Notes: generated by a model not told the origin, from the sequence alone. Shown: positions 45,851 to 56,415, numbered from the stretch's first letter. The stretch is DNA of 58,775 bases from Candidatus Aenigmatarchaeota archaeon (GCA_018304615.1 JAGVVV010000011.1:1-58775), one strand, 5' to 3'. Numbers and translations: made by a program.

Positions 45851-47074
45851 ATGAGAATCCGAGACATGAGAATCCGTGAAATACTTGCCACGGACAGTCA
45901 CAAGACAATCGAGATAGAGATTGATACTTCCAAAGGAACAGTGAGAAGTTCTGTTCCAATCGGGACTAGTAAAGGCAAGTACGAAGTGAAGTATCTTCCT
46001 ACGCAGGATGCGATTTTCAAATTCAATCAACTGAAAAGGCACTTCACGAATGACGATTTTGAAAATCAAGAAGACGTAGATTCTCTTATCAGAATCATCG
46101 ACAAGAGCGAGGACTTGCATGAGCTTGGTGGGAATCTGGCCATTGGAATATCTTCCGCTTTTCTAAAGGCCTTCGCTCAGGAAGCCGGGATGGAAGTCTA
46201 CGAATATCTTTTAGCGAAACAAAAGATCAAACCTGTCATTCCGAGACCTATCTGCAACATCATCGGAGGGGGGAAGCATGCCGGAAGGATAGACATCCAG
46301 GAATTCCATTTCATCCCAGTACACCAAAGAACTTTCGCCGAATCGGTAATGAAGATTGCAAATGCTTACAGAACAGAAGGAAAAAAACTCAAGAAGGACG
46401 ATCCGACTTTCACTTTTGCCAAGAACGTCGAGGCAGCTTGGACTTCCAACTTGACTTTCGAGGAGATTCTTAACCTGATGGCAAAAGTCGCGAACGAGAA
46501 TCTCCTGAAGATGGGATTGGATTTCGCAGCTTCTTCTCTCTGGGACGGGAACCGGTATTATGTTTACAGATATGCGAATGACATGCTGAACACACACGAC
46601 CAACTTGATATGATAAAAGAGCTGATGAGGAATTATCCTGTCATCTATGTCGAGGATCCGTTCCATGAAGACGACTTCGAATCTTTTAGTGTTCTAAGTC
46701 ATGAGGTCACAGGAAGGCTAATCTGCGGGGACGATCTCTACACAACAAACATCAAGAGATTGGATGTCGGTAAGAGTTACGCTTCCACAAACGCAGCCAT
46801 CGTAAAGCCCAACCAGGTCGGAACAATCACAGACACGATAAAATTTGTCGAGGCAGCTAAACACAGCAAGATGATCACGGTCATGTCCCACAGATCGTCT
46901 GATACGGAAGACACATTGATTTCACATCTTGCAGTCGGACTGGGCTGCGACTACATAAAACTTGGAATCAGCGGCGACAGGACTGCAAAAATAAATGAGA
47001 TGATCCGTATCGAGGAAAAAATATTAAGCTCCTCGAGACTAAATCTTAATAGTGAAATTAGAATTAGACGATAG
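45851..47074 (+). CDS. eno: Enolase
   Basis: GGGKHAGRIDIQEFHFIP; VKPNQVGTITDT; MSHRSSDTEDTLISHLAVG. Confidence 0.94.
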   Translation: MRIRDMRIREILATDSHKTIEIEIDTSKGTVRSSVPIGTSKGKYEVKYLPTQDAIFKFNQLKRHFTNDDFENQEDVDSLIRIIDKSEDLHELGGNLAIGISSAFLKAFAQEAGMEVYEYLLAKQKIKPVIPRPICNIIGGGKHAGRIDIQEFHFIPVHQRTFAESVMKIANAYRTEGKKLKKDDPTFTFAKNVEAAWTSNLTFEEILNLMAKVANENLLKMGLDFAASSLWDGNRYYVYRYANDMLNTHDQLDMIKELMRNYPVIYVEDPFHEDDFESFSVLSHEVTGRLICGDDLYTTNIKRLDVGKSYASTNAAIVKPNQVGTITDTIKFVEAAKHSKMITVMSHRSSDTEDTLISHLAVGLGCDYIKLGISGDRTAKINEMIRIEEKILSSSRLNLNSEIRIRR

Positions 47075-47205
47075 CCGAATAAATAAAAATAATACTATTT
47101 CTCTAAACTGGAAATTGTCAATTTCAAGGAAAAGAAATTTAACATTATTCAACAAGTTGATAAACTTCTCTATTAAAACTAAAAAAAGAAAGTTAAAAAA
47201 TATAA

Positions 47206-48258
47206 TTGAAAGCTATGAATGAAAAGACACCAATATTGATAGATGGAGCAGAAGGATATGGTCAAGTATTGAGAACTGCAATAGGATTATCTACACTCAC
47301 TTCTAAACCAATAAAAATTATAAACATAAGGAAAGGACGTAGCAGACCAGGCCTGTTTCCGCAGCACCTCACTGGCGTGAAGACAGCAGCTGAATTCTGC
47401 AACGCAGACACTCTCGGAGCGGTTTACGGTTCAATGGAGCTTGTATATTCGCCAAAAAAATTACTAGTGAAAGATAAGACAATAGACATCGGAACTTCAG
47501 GAAGCATACCTCTTCTCATTCAGACTTTAACACCACTTTTGATCTACGGATCTCAAAGGAAGAAAATCGAAATAATTGGTGGAACCGCAGGACTTGGTTC
47601 TCCAACTATGGAGTATGTAAAACATGTTACTTTCCCAATTTTAAACAAGCTCGGACTCTACATTCCAGAGATTACAATTGAAAGACAGGGGTTTTATCCG
47701 AAAGGCGGGGGGAGAGTTTCCATTTTATTTGAGCCGATTAGAAAACTCCACAGAACTATTCTCACCGAACAGGGTGAATTGAAAATCATCAGGGGCATAT
47801 CTGTAGTTGGAAGCCTCCCTGAATCTATTGCCGAAAGGCAAGCCGAAGCCGCAAAGAGATTCCTAAACGAAAAGGGATTCAAGAAAGTTCTTATAGAAAC
47901 TGAAGTGACGAATACATTTTCTCAAGGGACTAGCCTGACTCTCTGGGCAGAAACTGAAAACACTGTTCTTGGTTCTGATGTCATCGGAGCAAGAGGAATC
48001 CGGGCTGAAGACGTCGGAAGAAAAGCAGCAGAAGAACTAGTCAAATCAATAAAGTCAGGAGCAGTCCTGGACAAATATATGTCCGACCAAATAATTCCAT
48101 TCCTTGCTCTCGCTGAAGGGGAATCGACTGTCAAAGTTGAAGAAATGACCCAGCACGTTCTTACGAACATTGAAGTTTCGGAAAAATTTTTGGATGTCAA
48201 ATTCGAAATTCAGAATAATTTAATAAAAATTAGGGGGAAAGGATTTTCTCTAACTTGA
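47206..48258 (+). CDS. rtcA: RNA 3'-terminal phosphate cyclase
   Basis: IDGAEGYGQVLRTAIGLSTLT...RPGLFPQHLTGVKTA; YPKGGGRV. Confidence 0.94.
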   Translation: MKAMNEKTPILIDGAEGYGQVLRTAIGLSTLTSKPIKIINIRKGRSRPGLFPQHLTGVKTAAEFCNADTLGAVYGSMELVYSPKKLLVKDKTIDIGTSGSIPLLIQTLTPLLIYGSQRKKIEIIGGTAGLGSPTMEYVKHVTFPILNKLGLYIPEITIERQGFYPKGGGRVSILFEPIRKLHRTILTEQGELKIIRGISVVGSLPESIAERQAEAAKRFLNEKGFKKVLIETEVTNTFSQGTSLTLWAETENTVLGSDVIGARGIRAEDVGRKAAEELVKSIKSGAVLDKYMSDQIIPFLALAEGESTVKVEEMTQHVLTNIEVSEKFLDVKFEIQNNLIKIRGKGFSLT

Positions 48259-48270
48259 TTTATTTTTAAA

Positions 48271-48462
48271 CTAGCTGAGCTCTTCGAGAACTTTTCCTTT
48301 TATGAAGGCCTCACCACCTGTAGGAATAGCAAGTTCTTCCCCACAGTTATTGCACTTCACCAAAGTCGCTGGCTTGTTGTAGATTACCTGATCGGTCTTA
48401 CATTTCTTGCACATTACTCTGAGGAATTTGCTCTTCGGCATCTCAACAAGATTCTTTCCCAT
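48271..48462 (-). CDS. rps27e: Ribosomal protein eS27
   Basis: PKSKFLRVMCKKCKTDQVIYNKPATLVKCNNCGEELAIPTGGEA. Confidence 0.95.
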   Translation of the reverse strand: MGKNLVEMPKSKFLRVMCKKCKTDQVIYNKPATLVKCNNCGEELAIPTGGEAFIKGKVLEELS

Positions 48463-48524
48463 CAGATCACTTACAATTAATAGACACCAATACTCTTAAA
48501 TCTTTGACTAGTTTCTAATGTCGT

Positions 48525-48938
48525 ATGAATTGGGAAGAGAAATTAACCAAGCATATTAATGAACTTGGGAACGATAAGAATGTTTTTGGATTCAGAAGAA
48601 TTGGAACTTATAGTCCTGGTCTAATGGAAAGACGGAGAGATGCATCCGGGTTTGGAGAATTCGTTGACATGGTTTCTTCTTACAACCCTGCTAATGATTT
48701 TAGTGTTTTTGTTTACATCAGACCGCCCAGTCAATCAACCACAGATCTCGTCCTCGTTCAAATTTACAAAGGACTATCAGAAGTCTATTCCGTGACGTTG
48801 GATTCAGGCGGCAAGGTTGTGCAGAAAAGATACGGCGAGAAAAACATGGAGATACCTTCAAAAGCGCCAGACACATTTTTAGAAGCAGTGCAAAAGAAAC
48901 TTTCAGAAAATGAGAAATTTTTGAAACTCAAACCTTAA
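48525..48938 (+). CDS. Hypothetical protein
   Basis: 137-aa ORF. Confidence 0.6.
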   Translation: MNWEEKLTKHINELGNDKNVFGFRRIGTYSPGLMERRRDASGFGEFVDMVSSYNPANDFSVFVYIRPPSQSTTDLVLVQIYKGLSEVYSVTLDSGGKVVQKRYGEKNMEIPSKAPDTFLEAVQKKLSENEKFLKLKP

Positions 48939-49212
48939 TTAGCTCGAACTTCTTGGCTCTCCAGCCCTTCCCGATAGTCTGCTTCTTTCCACAGACCGTG
49001 CATTTGTATCTGACGTCCAACTTTCTGGTCGACTTCTCTCTCCCCTTTGGATTCTCCTTTGGGAATGATCCATACCCTCTCATTTTTCTCAGGAATCTCC
49101 TCTGCCCCTGCTTCATAGAACCTCTTGTCTTCTTCTTCGCCAACTCTACTATCTGCAAAGTATGTTTTTTGCATGTGGGGCAGAATGTCCTGATTTCTTT
49201 CGGGAACTTCAT
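48928..49212 (-). CDS. rpl44e: Ribosomal protein eL42 (L44e)
   Basis: MKFPKEIRTFCPTCKKHTLQIVELAKKKTRGSMKQGQRRF..YKCTVCGK. Confidence 0.95.
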   Translation of the reverse strand: MKFPKEIRTFCPTCKKHTLQIVELAKKKTRGSMKQGQRRFLRKMRGYGSFPKENPKGREKSTRKLDVRYKCTVCGKKQTIGKGWRAKKFELIKV

Positions 49213-49262
49213 TTTCTCACTTCAATAACTTGTATTCTTCGCAGGTATACTTAAATCTTTTT

Positions 49263-49799
49263 TCACTGAATGGTTTTCAGTTCCTCTATTACCCCTCTCT
49301 CAAGGAGTAGTTTCTTGTTCTCATCAGGAATTCGAGCTATATCCCCCTGCTTGAACGGTCCGTATGTCTTCATGTCAGTGCCGATGAACTCTGAGAAATC
49401 TTCCTTGAACATGATCATCGTTCCTGCTTCCGCGGTTTCGGCTTCCATCATTATGAAAAGAATTTCCTGCCTCCTATCCTTCATCTGGCCTGTTATCTTA
49501 TCGAATAAAATCTTCTCCTCTTCTGTCATGTTTTCTGACACGATTCCAGTCCTGACAAAAATAATTGTATTGTTCAGGATTTTCCTCTCTCTCCTGTTGA
49601 ATATGTCCTCCGCCAGCCTTTCGATATTCTTGATTTCTACTCCGCCCTTCATGTCCCCTTGAGCGAGCTTTCTCTTCTGGTTGATGTATCTGGAAACGTT
49701 CACGTAGAAATTCTCAGGGAGTTTTGTCAGTTTCGGAAGCCTTGCTTCCTCCATCTGTATCTTTCTTATCAGATCAAAGGTTATCGTTTCCTCAGCCAT
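49263..49799 (-). CDS. GINS complex subunit
   Basis: FDLIRKIQMEEARLPKLTKLPENFYVNVSRYI; position beside the primase gene and eL42/eS27. Confidence 0.85.
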   Translation of the reverse strand: MAEETITFDLIRKIQMEEARLPKLTKLPENFYVNVSRYINQKRKLAQGDMKGGVEIKNIERLAEDIFNRRERKILNNTIIFVRTGIVSENMTEEEKILFDKITGQMKDRRQEILFIMMEAETAEAGTMIMFKEDFSEFIGTDMKTYGPFKQGDIARIPDENKKLLLERGVIEELKTIQ

Positions 49800-49845
49800 A
49801 CAGTTAATAATACGATGAAAAAGGTAAAAGCCTTATCCTCCTTCA

Positions 49846-50436
49846 TTAGGAAAGAGGGACATTTTTCTTAAACCTTCCGAAAATCATGGCGTGAACTTTC
49901 TGCGAAATCTCAATCAATTTGGAGAATTTCTTCTGCCATCTCAGAACCAGATAACTTAAGATCACAGCAAGCAATCCTCCGGCTACCACATCCAGCGGGA
50001 AATGTCCGCCCACATAGATCAGACTGAATCCTACAATCAACGACAGTAGAAACCAAAATATTGTATAACCCATCGAGTAACTTCCGACTGTCGCTACTGT
50101 GAATATTCTGTTCGTGTGGCCAGAAGGAAATGCCCACTGTTCAATACCCAGCGGGGGTTCATAACCTAAATTAATGACCCCTGACAGCTGTTGGCCAGGC
50201 CTGGGTCTCATGATAATCTCTTTCAATCCGTATACGGCAACTTGGTTGATTATTAGGCAAATTACAAGCAGTGCCCCGACCTTTGGATTCTTTATCCACA
50301 AAACAGCCATGATGACAATGGTAAAGTAAATGGAACCAATGAATGAAAACAATGGCATGATTACATTCAGAGCAGGATTCTGGATGTGATTAATTGCTAA
50401 AAAAAGATTCTGGTCAAAAGAAATATTTTCTAACAT
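49846..50436 (-). CDS. PAP2-family phosphatase
   Basis: KEIIMRPRP, FPSGHT, GGHFPLDVVAGG motifs. Confidence 0.92.
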   Translation of the reverse strand: MLENISFDQNLFLAINHIQNPALNVIMPLFSFIGSIYFTIVIMAVLWIKNPKVGALLVICLIINQVAVYGLKEIIMRPRPGQQLSGVINLGYEPPLGIEQWAFPSGHTNRIFTVATVGSYSMGYTIFWFLLSLIVGFSLIYVGGHFPLDVVAGGLLAVILSYLVLRWQKKFSKLIEISQKVHAMIFGRFKKNVPLS

Positions 50437-51735
50437 TCATTTCCTCTTTCTCTTGTATAATTCCCTGCTCATCTTCCTGAACGGGAAGTTCACAGGATTT
50501 TTTATCCCTTGATGTTGGTGAGCTTTCTGACATATATCATACAGGCCCATCTGCTTATAGAAGTTTTCATTCTCGCAGTTCGGAGGAAGAAGATTCCTCT
50601 CCTGCCTGAAATGCCATCTCAGCTGTGTCCTTATGTAATTCGTCCTTAGAGGAGGGTAATTTTTCTCGTTCCACAGCAACAATCTTTCCTCTATCTTTTC
50701 CAAACTCCATCCCATGTTCCTCAGGAAATTCACCAATATGAAAACACTTCTCTTCCTTCCGTCCTGGACGCCTTGCAGAATAAACTGGATACAAGGTGGG
50801 AAATAATCTTCTGGTATGTATTTCATCTTTCTTATTACAACAGGCTTCTCGATTTCCTTTTCTAATTCTTTCAGATTTTTCGATGCCCAGTCAAGAGCTT
50901 CAATGATAAGAGCCTCAGCCTCATGAGAAATATTCTTAGGAATAAGAAACTTCTCCTCGACTTTCACTTTCTCCGGCAGCGCATTCTCCTTTTCAAACCT
51001 GTCGATAGATTCAGCTCTGATAGGCAAACTAACCAACATCGTCTTCTCGTGCAGACTGTAAGGGAGTCTGAACAAATGTCTTGAAGAAAAGACATCCATG
51101 GAAACGACCTTGAACGGGTCGAACTTATCTTCTGACAGCACGTGTTCAACTGGTTTCTTGATTTTCTGGGCAATCTCAGCTGGCGACGCGGTGGCAAGTA
51201 TCTCCTCTCTCAGCTGGTCTTTCATATACCATTTCAGATACTGGATTACCTTCTGCAAAATCTCAGGATACTGAGCTGAAGTAGGATTCAGATTTATTTT
51301 TTCAGGAAGGGATTCGAAAGGAACTCCTATATGGAAACTGTCCCCGCCAGTGAACTTCACGCTGACCGAAGTTATCCCATGGTCCCTGAAAGCTTCAATG
51401 ATTTGTTTCGCAGTCACCTTCGCAATCTCAAAATCATCAACGTCCGGATCTATGAAAATATCCCATCCGCTCCTCATCTGATCCAAGTTCTGTTTTGTCA
51501 GTCCGACGTCCAACTGCATGGGTTGGTTCCATCTTTCTACAGAACCGTGAAAAGAAACAGTCCCCTCAGCGACTGCGTGAATGATGTCTTGTGGATACTG
51601 GAGAACGTCAGGCCTTTTTCCAAACCTTCCGTCGCGGAATACAGAAACTACTTCCCTGTTCTTGGCTACCTCGACGATAGCCCTCAAAATCGATTCCCTT
51701 GAGTAGTAATTCCACACTCTCTGAAAGTCAATCAT
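50437..51735 (-). CDS. priS: Archaeal/eukaryotic-type primase, PriS fused to PriL C-terminal-like domain
   Basis: WDIFIDPDVDDFEIAK (catalytic Asp motif), VKFTGGDSFHIG; C-terminal YFPPCIQFILQGVQDGRKRSVFILVNFLRNMG...LLPPNCENENFYKQMGLYDIC is PriL Fe-S-domain-like. Confidence 0.88.
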   Translation of the reverse strand: MIDFQRVWNYYSRESILRAIVEVAKNREVVSVFRDGRFGKRPDVLQYPQDIIHAVAEGTVSFHGSVERWNQPMQLDVGLTKQNLDQMRSGWDIFIDPDVDDFEIAKVTAKQIIEAFRDHGITSVSVKFTGGDSFHIGVPFESLPEKINLNPTSAQYPEILQKVIQYLKWYMKDQLREEILATASPAEIAQKIKKPVEHVLSEDKFDPFKVVSMDVFSSRHLFRLPYSLHEKTMLVSLPIRAESIDRFEKENALPEKVKVEEKFLIPKNISHEAEALIIEALDWASKNLKELEKEIEKPVVIRKMKYIPEDYFPPCIQFILQGVQDGRKRSVFILVNFLRNMGWSLEKIEERLLLWNEKNYPPLRTNYIRTQLRWHFRQERNLLPPNCENENFYKQMGLYDICQKAHQHQGIKNPVNFPFRKMSRELYKRKRK

Positions 51736-51919
51736 ATCCGATCATGAAGAGCAGGCGCTCCTCAAAACAATATATATTCCACAAGAATTTAAATCAAATA
51801 TTCTTTCATTCACGAAACTAATCTACTACTGAAATGAATAAAAACTAATATCATTAATAAGAATTACTGTTCAGTTGCATCATACCTATTAAAATAGTTT
51901 CTTTTCCTTTCTTGGTCAT

Positions 51920-52321
51920 ATGAAATTGAAAAAGTTAATGTTTATTTTACTAGGTTTATCCTTATTCGTCGTTCCAGTAGTAGCAATGCATAACAGTTGG
52001 TTATATTCTTTAATTGATCAAAAAACTTTTACTTGTCCTGAAGGAAATACCAAATGTTATATTGAATTATGGAAAGACGGCCATTTAGCAGGAAGAAAGT
52101 TAGTAAAACCTGGTGAATCAGTTGATGCGAAGTTTTTTGCCGGCAATCGTACTAACACCACTGAAACAAACACAACCTCTCCTGTACACAACAAAACAGA
52201 GGTTAATTGTACCTCAGTTGGAGGATCTTGTATTCCAAAAGCTTCATTATTCAGATGTAGCACAGAATATTTCAAGACAGAAGATTGCAAGTCAAGCGAG
52301 AAATGTTGTATTGTAATTTAG
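51920..52321 (+). CDS. Secreted small Cys-rich protein with sequon-rich linker
   Basis: Signal peptide MKLKKLMFILLGLSLFVVPVVA; NRTNTTETNTTSPVHNKTEVNCTS; C-X6-C-X8-C-X9-C-X5-CC. Confidence 0.75.
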   Translation: MKLKKLMFILLGLSLFVVPVVAMHNSWLYSLIDQKTFTCPEGNTKCYIELWKDGHLAGRKLVKPGESVDAKFFAGNRTNTTETNTTSPVHNKTEVNCTSVGGSCIPKASLFRCSTEYFKTEDCKSSEKCCIVI

Positions 52322-52325
52322 GGTT

Positions 52326-53282
52326 CTAAGAGAAGTCAGTGAGCAGTTTTTGCTGCCTGTGAGTGAGAGTCGAAGCCTGAATCTTCAACCTTCTTCTGAT
52401 TTCTTTCGCCAGAACATTCTCATACCCATGCACGCAGTAGACTCTTTTGGGATTCACAGCTTCCACGAATTCCATCAGTTCTCTGAAATCCGCGTGATCC
52501 GACAGCGCGAATCCCTGGCATCCGTAATCTCTAGATACTGCCCAGCCTGTAAGGACGCAGTTGACAAAATCGCTCTTCGTCTGAGGAATCACATGCATGG
52601 GCTTTATGAAAACCTCCCCATCTTCATCCTTTTCAAGAAAGTCCAGCTTGATCCCGAATTTCCTGTAAGATTCAGAGAATTTTCTGACCATGTCCGAAAC
52701 CTGAGGAACTATCTTCGCGTCGTTCAAGATTTTAATTGCCTCCTGAGCTTTTCCCAGCGAATAGGCTCCGACATTAATCTTCTTGTTCTTCTTCAACTGC
52801 TCCTCTACCCATTTGACGAATTCTCTCCTCACAATCTCTGAATCAGGGATCTGGTAAGCTGGATATCCATATGTCGCTTCAGTGATGAGAACATCTGCAT
52901 GCTGGATGTCAATTTTCTTGCAAGTGAGATTCTCCCTTACCTTGAAATCCCCGGTGTAAAGTATAGATTTGCCATCAGCTTCTATCACAGTCTGGGTAGA
53001 TCCGAGGATGTGGCCAGCGCTGATCAGTTTCACTGAGAATCCATCGAACTTCATTGATTTTCCTTCTTTCATGACGTGAGAATGGAAAGAAGGGTTCCTG
53101 ATGTTCGCAAACTCGGCAGTCTCCTCTGTGCAGTACGGTTTTTTAATTATCTCTTCAGGACAATGGTCTGAATGGGCATGAGAAACAATCGAGGTGAAAT
53201 CGGAAAAATTTGGATCGAGCAGAATCGTCTGGTTCTTGTATTTGACTGCGATTCCATTTCCATGAGAAACAGTAAAACTCAT
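52326..53282 (-). CDS. Metallo-beta-lactamase-fold exonuclease
   Basis: SHAHSDHCPEE; SAGHILGSTQTVIE; LYTGDFKVRE; ALSDHADFRELMEFV. Confidence 0.9.
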   Translation of the reverse strand: MSFTVSHGNGIAVKYKNQTILLDPNFSDFTSIVSHAHSDHCPEEIIKKPYCTEETAEFANIRNPSFHSHVMKEGKSMKFDGFSVKLISAGHILGSTQTVIEADGKSILYTGDFKVRENLTCKKIDIQHADVLITEATYGYPAYQIPDSEIVRREFVKWVEEQLKKNKKINVGAYSLGKAQEAIKILNDAKIVPQVSDMVRKFSESYRKFGIKLDFLEKDEDGEVFIKPMHVIPQTKSDFVNCVLTGWAVSRDYGCQGFALSDHADFRELMEFVEAVNPKRVYCVHGYENVLAKEIRRRLKIQASTLTHRQQKLLTDFS

Positions 53283-53332
53283 ATATTATTCATCACTCTT
53301 TAAAATAATACATTTTAGCGACAAGTGGTAAT

Positions 53333-54043
53333 ATGCCGTTGCAGAGATATCTGACTACAGTTTCTGAAAATATCCAGAAGACTCCGACAGTGAAAGCTCT
53401 CAGGCTGAAGTTCGACGGCCCAGTCCCGTTCAATTTCACAGCTGGCCAGTATATGTTCATCCATCTGCAAAAGAACAACTCGCCGTTTTTGAAACCATAT
53501 TCTATAGCTTCAACCCCCTCACAGAAGGATTATACTGAATTCATAATCAAGCATGTGGAGAATGGATATGTCTCTGGATTCATGACGTCAAGGAAACCCG
53601 GTGACAAGATTGAAGTGAGCGGACCCATAGGAAGATTCGTGTTGAGGGAACCTATTCTAAATGACCTGGTTTTTGTTGCGGCTGGATCCGGACTTTCATC
53701 CCTATGGTCAATGCTGCAAAGAGTTTTTGAGACAGGAACAGACAAAAAAATTACGCTGATTTTTGGTAACAGAACCGAAGACGAGATAATCTACAGGGAA
53801 GTGATAGAGGAATGGGTGAAAAAATATCCTAATTTCACTTTCACTCCTGTCCTCAGCCAACCTTCAAAAGAATGGAAAGGCGAAGTCGGATATGTTCAGG
53901 AGGTCATGAAGAAATACATCAAGGATCCTCAAAGCAAGGAAATCTACATCTGCGGCCTTTTCAAGATGGTTGAAGACGTTAGGATTCTTACAGCACAGAT
54001 GGGCTTCGATCCTAACAGAATTTACTTTGAAAAATATGTTTAG
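53333..54043 (+). CDS. Ferredoxin-NADP reductase-like flavoprotein
   Basis: PFLKPYSIASTP FAD motif; VFVAAGSGLSSLWSMLQ NAD-binding; IYICGLFKMVEDV. Confidence 0.9.
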   Translation: MPLQRYLTTVSENIQKTPTVKALRLKFDGPVPFNFTAGQYMFIHLQKNNSPFLKPYSIASTPSQKDYTEFIIKHVENGYVSGFMTSRKPGDKIEVSGPIGRFVLREPILNDLVFVAAGSGLSSLWSMLQRVFETGTDKKITLIFGNRTEDEIIYREVIEEWVKKYPNFTFTPVLSQPSKEWKGEVGYVQEVMKKYIKDPQSKEIYICGLFKMVEDVRILTAQMGFDPNRIYFEKYV

Positions 54044-54303
54044 GCTTTCTCTTTTTTCTTTACTTCTTTCTTCAGCTTCAGCATCTTGAATGAATAACTA
54101 CATTTATTGCATTTGATGTTGAACTTCTGTTTAGTCCCTTCGCCTTCAACAAAAGGACTGGTCCAGTTCTCTTTCCTCTTCTCAGAAGATCCGCATTCAG
54201 GACAAGTCAATTCCATCATCGCTTGTGAATCTTCTTTCATCTTTGCAATTCTGATTTTCCCGTTGTTTTCCAAATCCCTTGTTGTTATATATTCAAGTGG
54301 CAT
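54040..54303 (-). CDS. Zinc-ribbon protein
   Basis: LTCPECGSSEKRKENWTSPFVEGEGTKQKFNIKCNKCSYSF. Confidence 0.8.
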   Translation of the reverse strand: MPLEYITTRDLENNGKIRIAKMKEDSQAMMELTCPECGSSEKRKENWTSPFVEGEGTKQKFNIKCNKCSYSFKMLKLKKEVKKKEKA

Positions 54304-55291
54304 TTACACCAATTCCGTATAATCTACAAATTTCTTTCAAGACTTTTAATATATTACTTTGATAAGCTGAAAAATCATCATCTGATAAATTTGGAATCGC
54401 AACTACTCTATCAGGAATTAACTTTGAATCTTCTTTGGAAATCTGCCAAAGATGGGTATTGGTTCTTTGAATTCCATTTTTGTTGATGGAACTTATCAGA
54501 TATACTGTGTCATTTGCTGGAATCCATAAATCAAATATGGCGCGACCATATCTACGATATTCTTCCGATCTAGGATTTTTTATATATCCAAGTTTTTTTA
54601 CTGCTTCAACGAATTTCTCAACTCCGACATCCAGAATAATAGGACTAATTTTCTTAAATAAGATTTCATTTATATCTTGATAAAACGATTGGACTGCTTT
54701 ACTCCTAATTCTGTAAATGTGATGGTAATGCCATTTCATAGTCTTTGAGCGTTTCATAATGATCTCTTTTTCTGTCTCGCCTGTCACTAGTCTCATCGGC
54801 CTACTCACCTCTTCGTGAATCTCAGATGGCAAGATATTGGGAATTTTAGGAACTTCAACCGCTTCCATCTTTGGCATTAGATTTTCATCAGGAACAATCG
54901 AGTATGATAAATGTTGTTTGAGTACATCCCTCCTGGTCGAAGATACAAGTTGCCCTTCAGATATCATCATTAAAAAATTCCAAAATCCACTATCTTCCCC
55001 TTTGACTGATTCAAGTACGCTATCTCCTTCAGCGCTTATTTCATACATTTCCTTTCCATATTCAACTTCAGAAGATGGTACCCTCATAATACAACCTCTT
55101 AAATTTAGTCTGCCTAAACTAGCTGTGATATCGGTGAATTTCATTTTGACGATGAACAACTGATTTACAAAATATTCAATATAGCTGACCTGTAGTGGTT
55201 TCCTTTTCAATAGGCCTAAAACCACTCTGTCCAAAGTATATAGTGATCCAGATGGTGTTGTGCTCTGCATAGAATTAAGCTTACACTTCAA
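54293..55291 (-). CDS. Hypothetical protein
   Basis: 332-aa ORF (start may be MQSTTPSG near 55270); no recognised motif. Confidence 0.65.
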   Translation of the reverse strand: MKCKLNSMQSTTPSGSLYTLDRVVLGLLKRKPLQVSYIEYFVNQLFIVKMKFTDITASLGRLNLRGCIMRVPSSEVEYGKEMYEISAEGDSVLESVKGEDSGFWNFLMMISEGQLVSSTRRDVLKQHLSYSIVPDENLMPKMEAVEVPKIPNILPSEIHEEVSRPMRLVTGETEKEIIMKRSKTMKWHYHHIYRIRSKAVQSFYQDINEILFKKISPIILDVGVEKFVEAVKKLGYIKNPRSEEYRRYGRAIFDLWIPANDTVYLISSINKNGIQRTNTHLWQISKEDSKLIPDRVVAIPNLSDDDFSAYQSNILKVLKEICRLYGIGVNAT

Positions 55292-55295
55292 TTAT

Positions 55296-56372
55296 TTAAA
55301 TCGATCTCTTTTGGTCTTGATTTATTGTATCCCATTTGTATTTTATTAAATTATATGCTTTTTCTGGTTCTTTTTTAATTAATCCTAATTTTTCTAGTTT
55401 ATTTAAATGATCAATAACTGTCGACCAATCTTTATGTAACACTTCCTTAATTCCATCTGAATATTGGAAACCACCTTTTACTAGCTGTAAAACAGCATAT
55501 AACGTCCTACTTTTCATTTTCATTATCAATTTCAATTTTTTATCTGGATGAGTAAATCCTATAATTTCATAGAATTTCAGAACATTGGCAAATGTCTTGA
55601 CTCTATCAAACATGCCTAAAGTAAGTGTATGTTGGATATGTTTGTGACTTTCGTATTTTCGTGGTGCTTTTCTGATTCTCGAATAAATATCAAATTTACT
55701 TTTAAGAAGTAATTGAACATCTTTGAGTAAATTAAGATTTGGTGTTGTTATTTCTGGATTACAAACAAGGGTGCCGTCAGTGTCAAAAAGTCCTCTGACA
55801 AAACATGCTACAAAATCATTGGGTAACGAGAACAACAAAGTAGGAACGCGAGCATTTACAGATTTCCCTTTTCTACCAAAGAATGATTCTAAAACTATTA
55901 AAACAGGTTTGGGTATGATATAATCTATTGATCTATTTGGCTCTTTTTTAATTTCTACATTAAAATGATTTTTAACTGTGGAATTAACTTGCTCAACTAA
56001 TTTCTCATTTATATTATAAAATCTACAAACATTAATCGTGTTGCCATCACCAACTAAAAATCCATATAACCAACATAATTCGGGTGTTAGCTGGATATTA
56101 AAAGTACTTTCAATACATTTAGAACACCCTGCTCGTAATTTAATTTTTTTTAATATTTGTTCTAATACTAATTTACTGTCGTCTGACATTACTGTATATG
56201 CTTGATTCAACCTTTTTGTTTGGATTGATAATCGTGAAATCGGCAATTTTATTTTTTCATTAGAAAGAAGATTTTGTAGTTCTTTCTTCTGTCCTTTTGA
56301 TAAAAATAATGCTGTTGATGAATCTTTTAAATCAAGAATACTAATTTTCATGTTATCTCTATCTTTTTTCAA
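55296..56372 (-). mobile_element. LAGLIDADG homing endonuclease, free-standing, C-terminal wHTH-like region
   Basis: LCWLYGFLVGDGNT and ACFVRGLFDTDGTL motifs. Confidence 0.88.
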
Positions 56373-56415
56373 CTTAAATTTATTATAGAACCGATTAAAG
56401 TGGTAAAAACACTGC

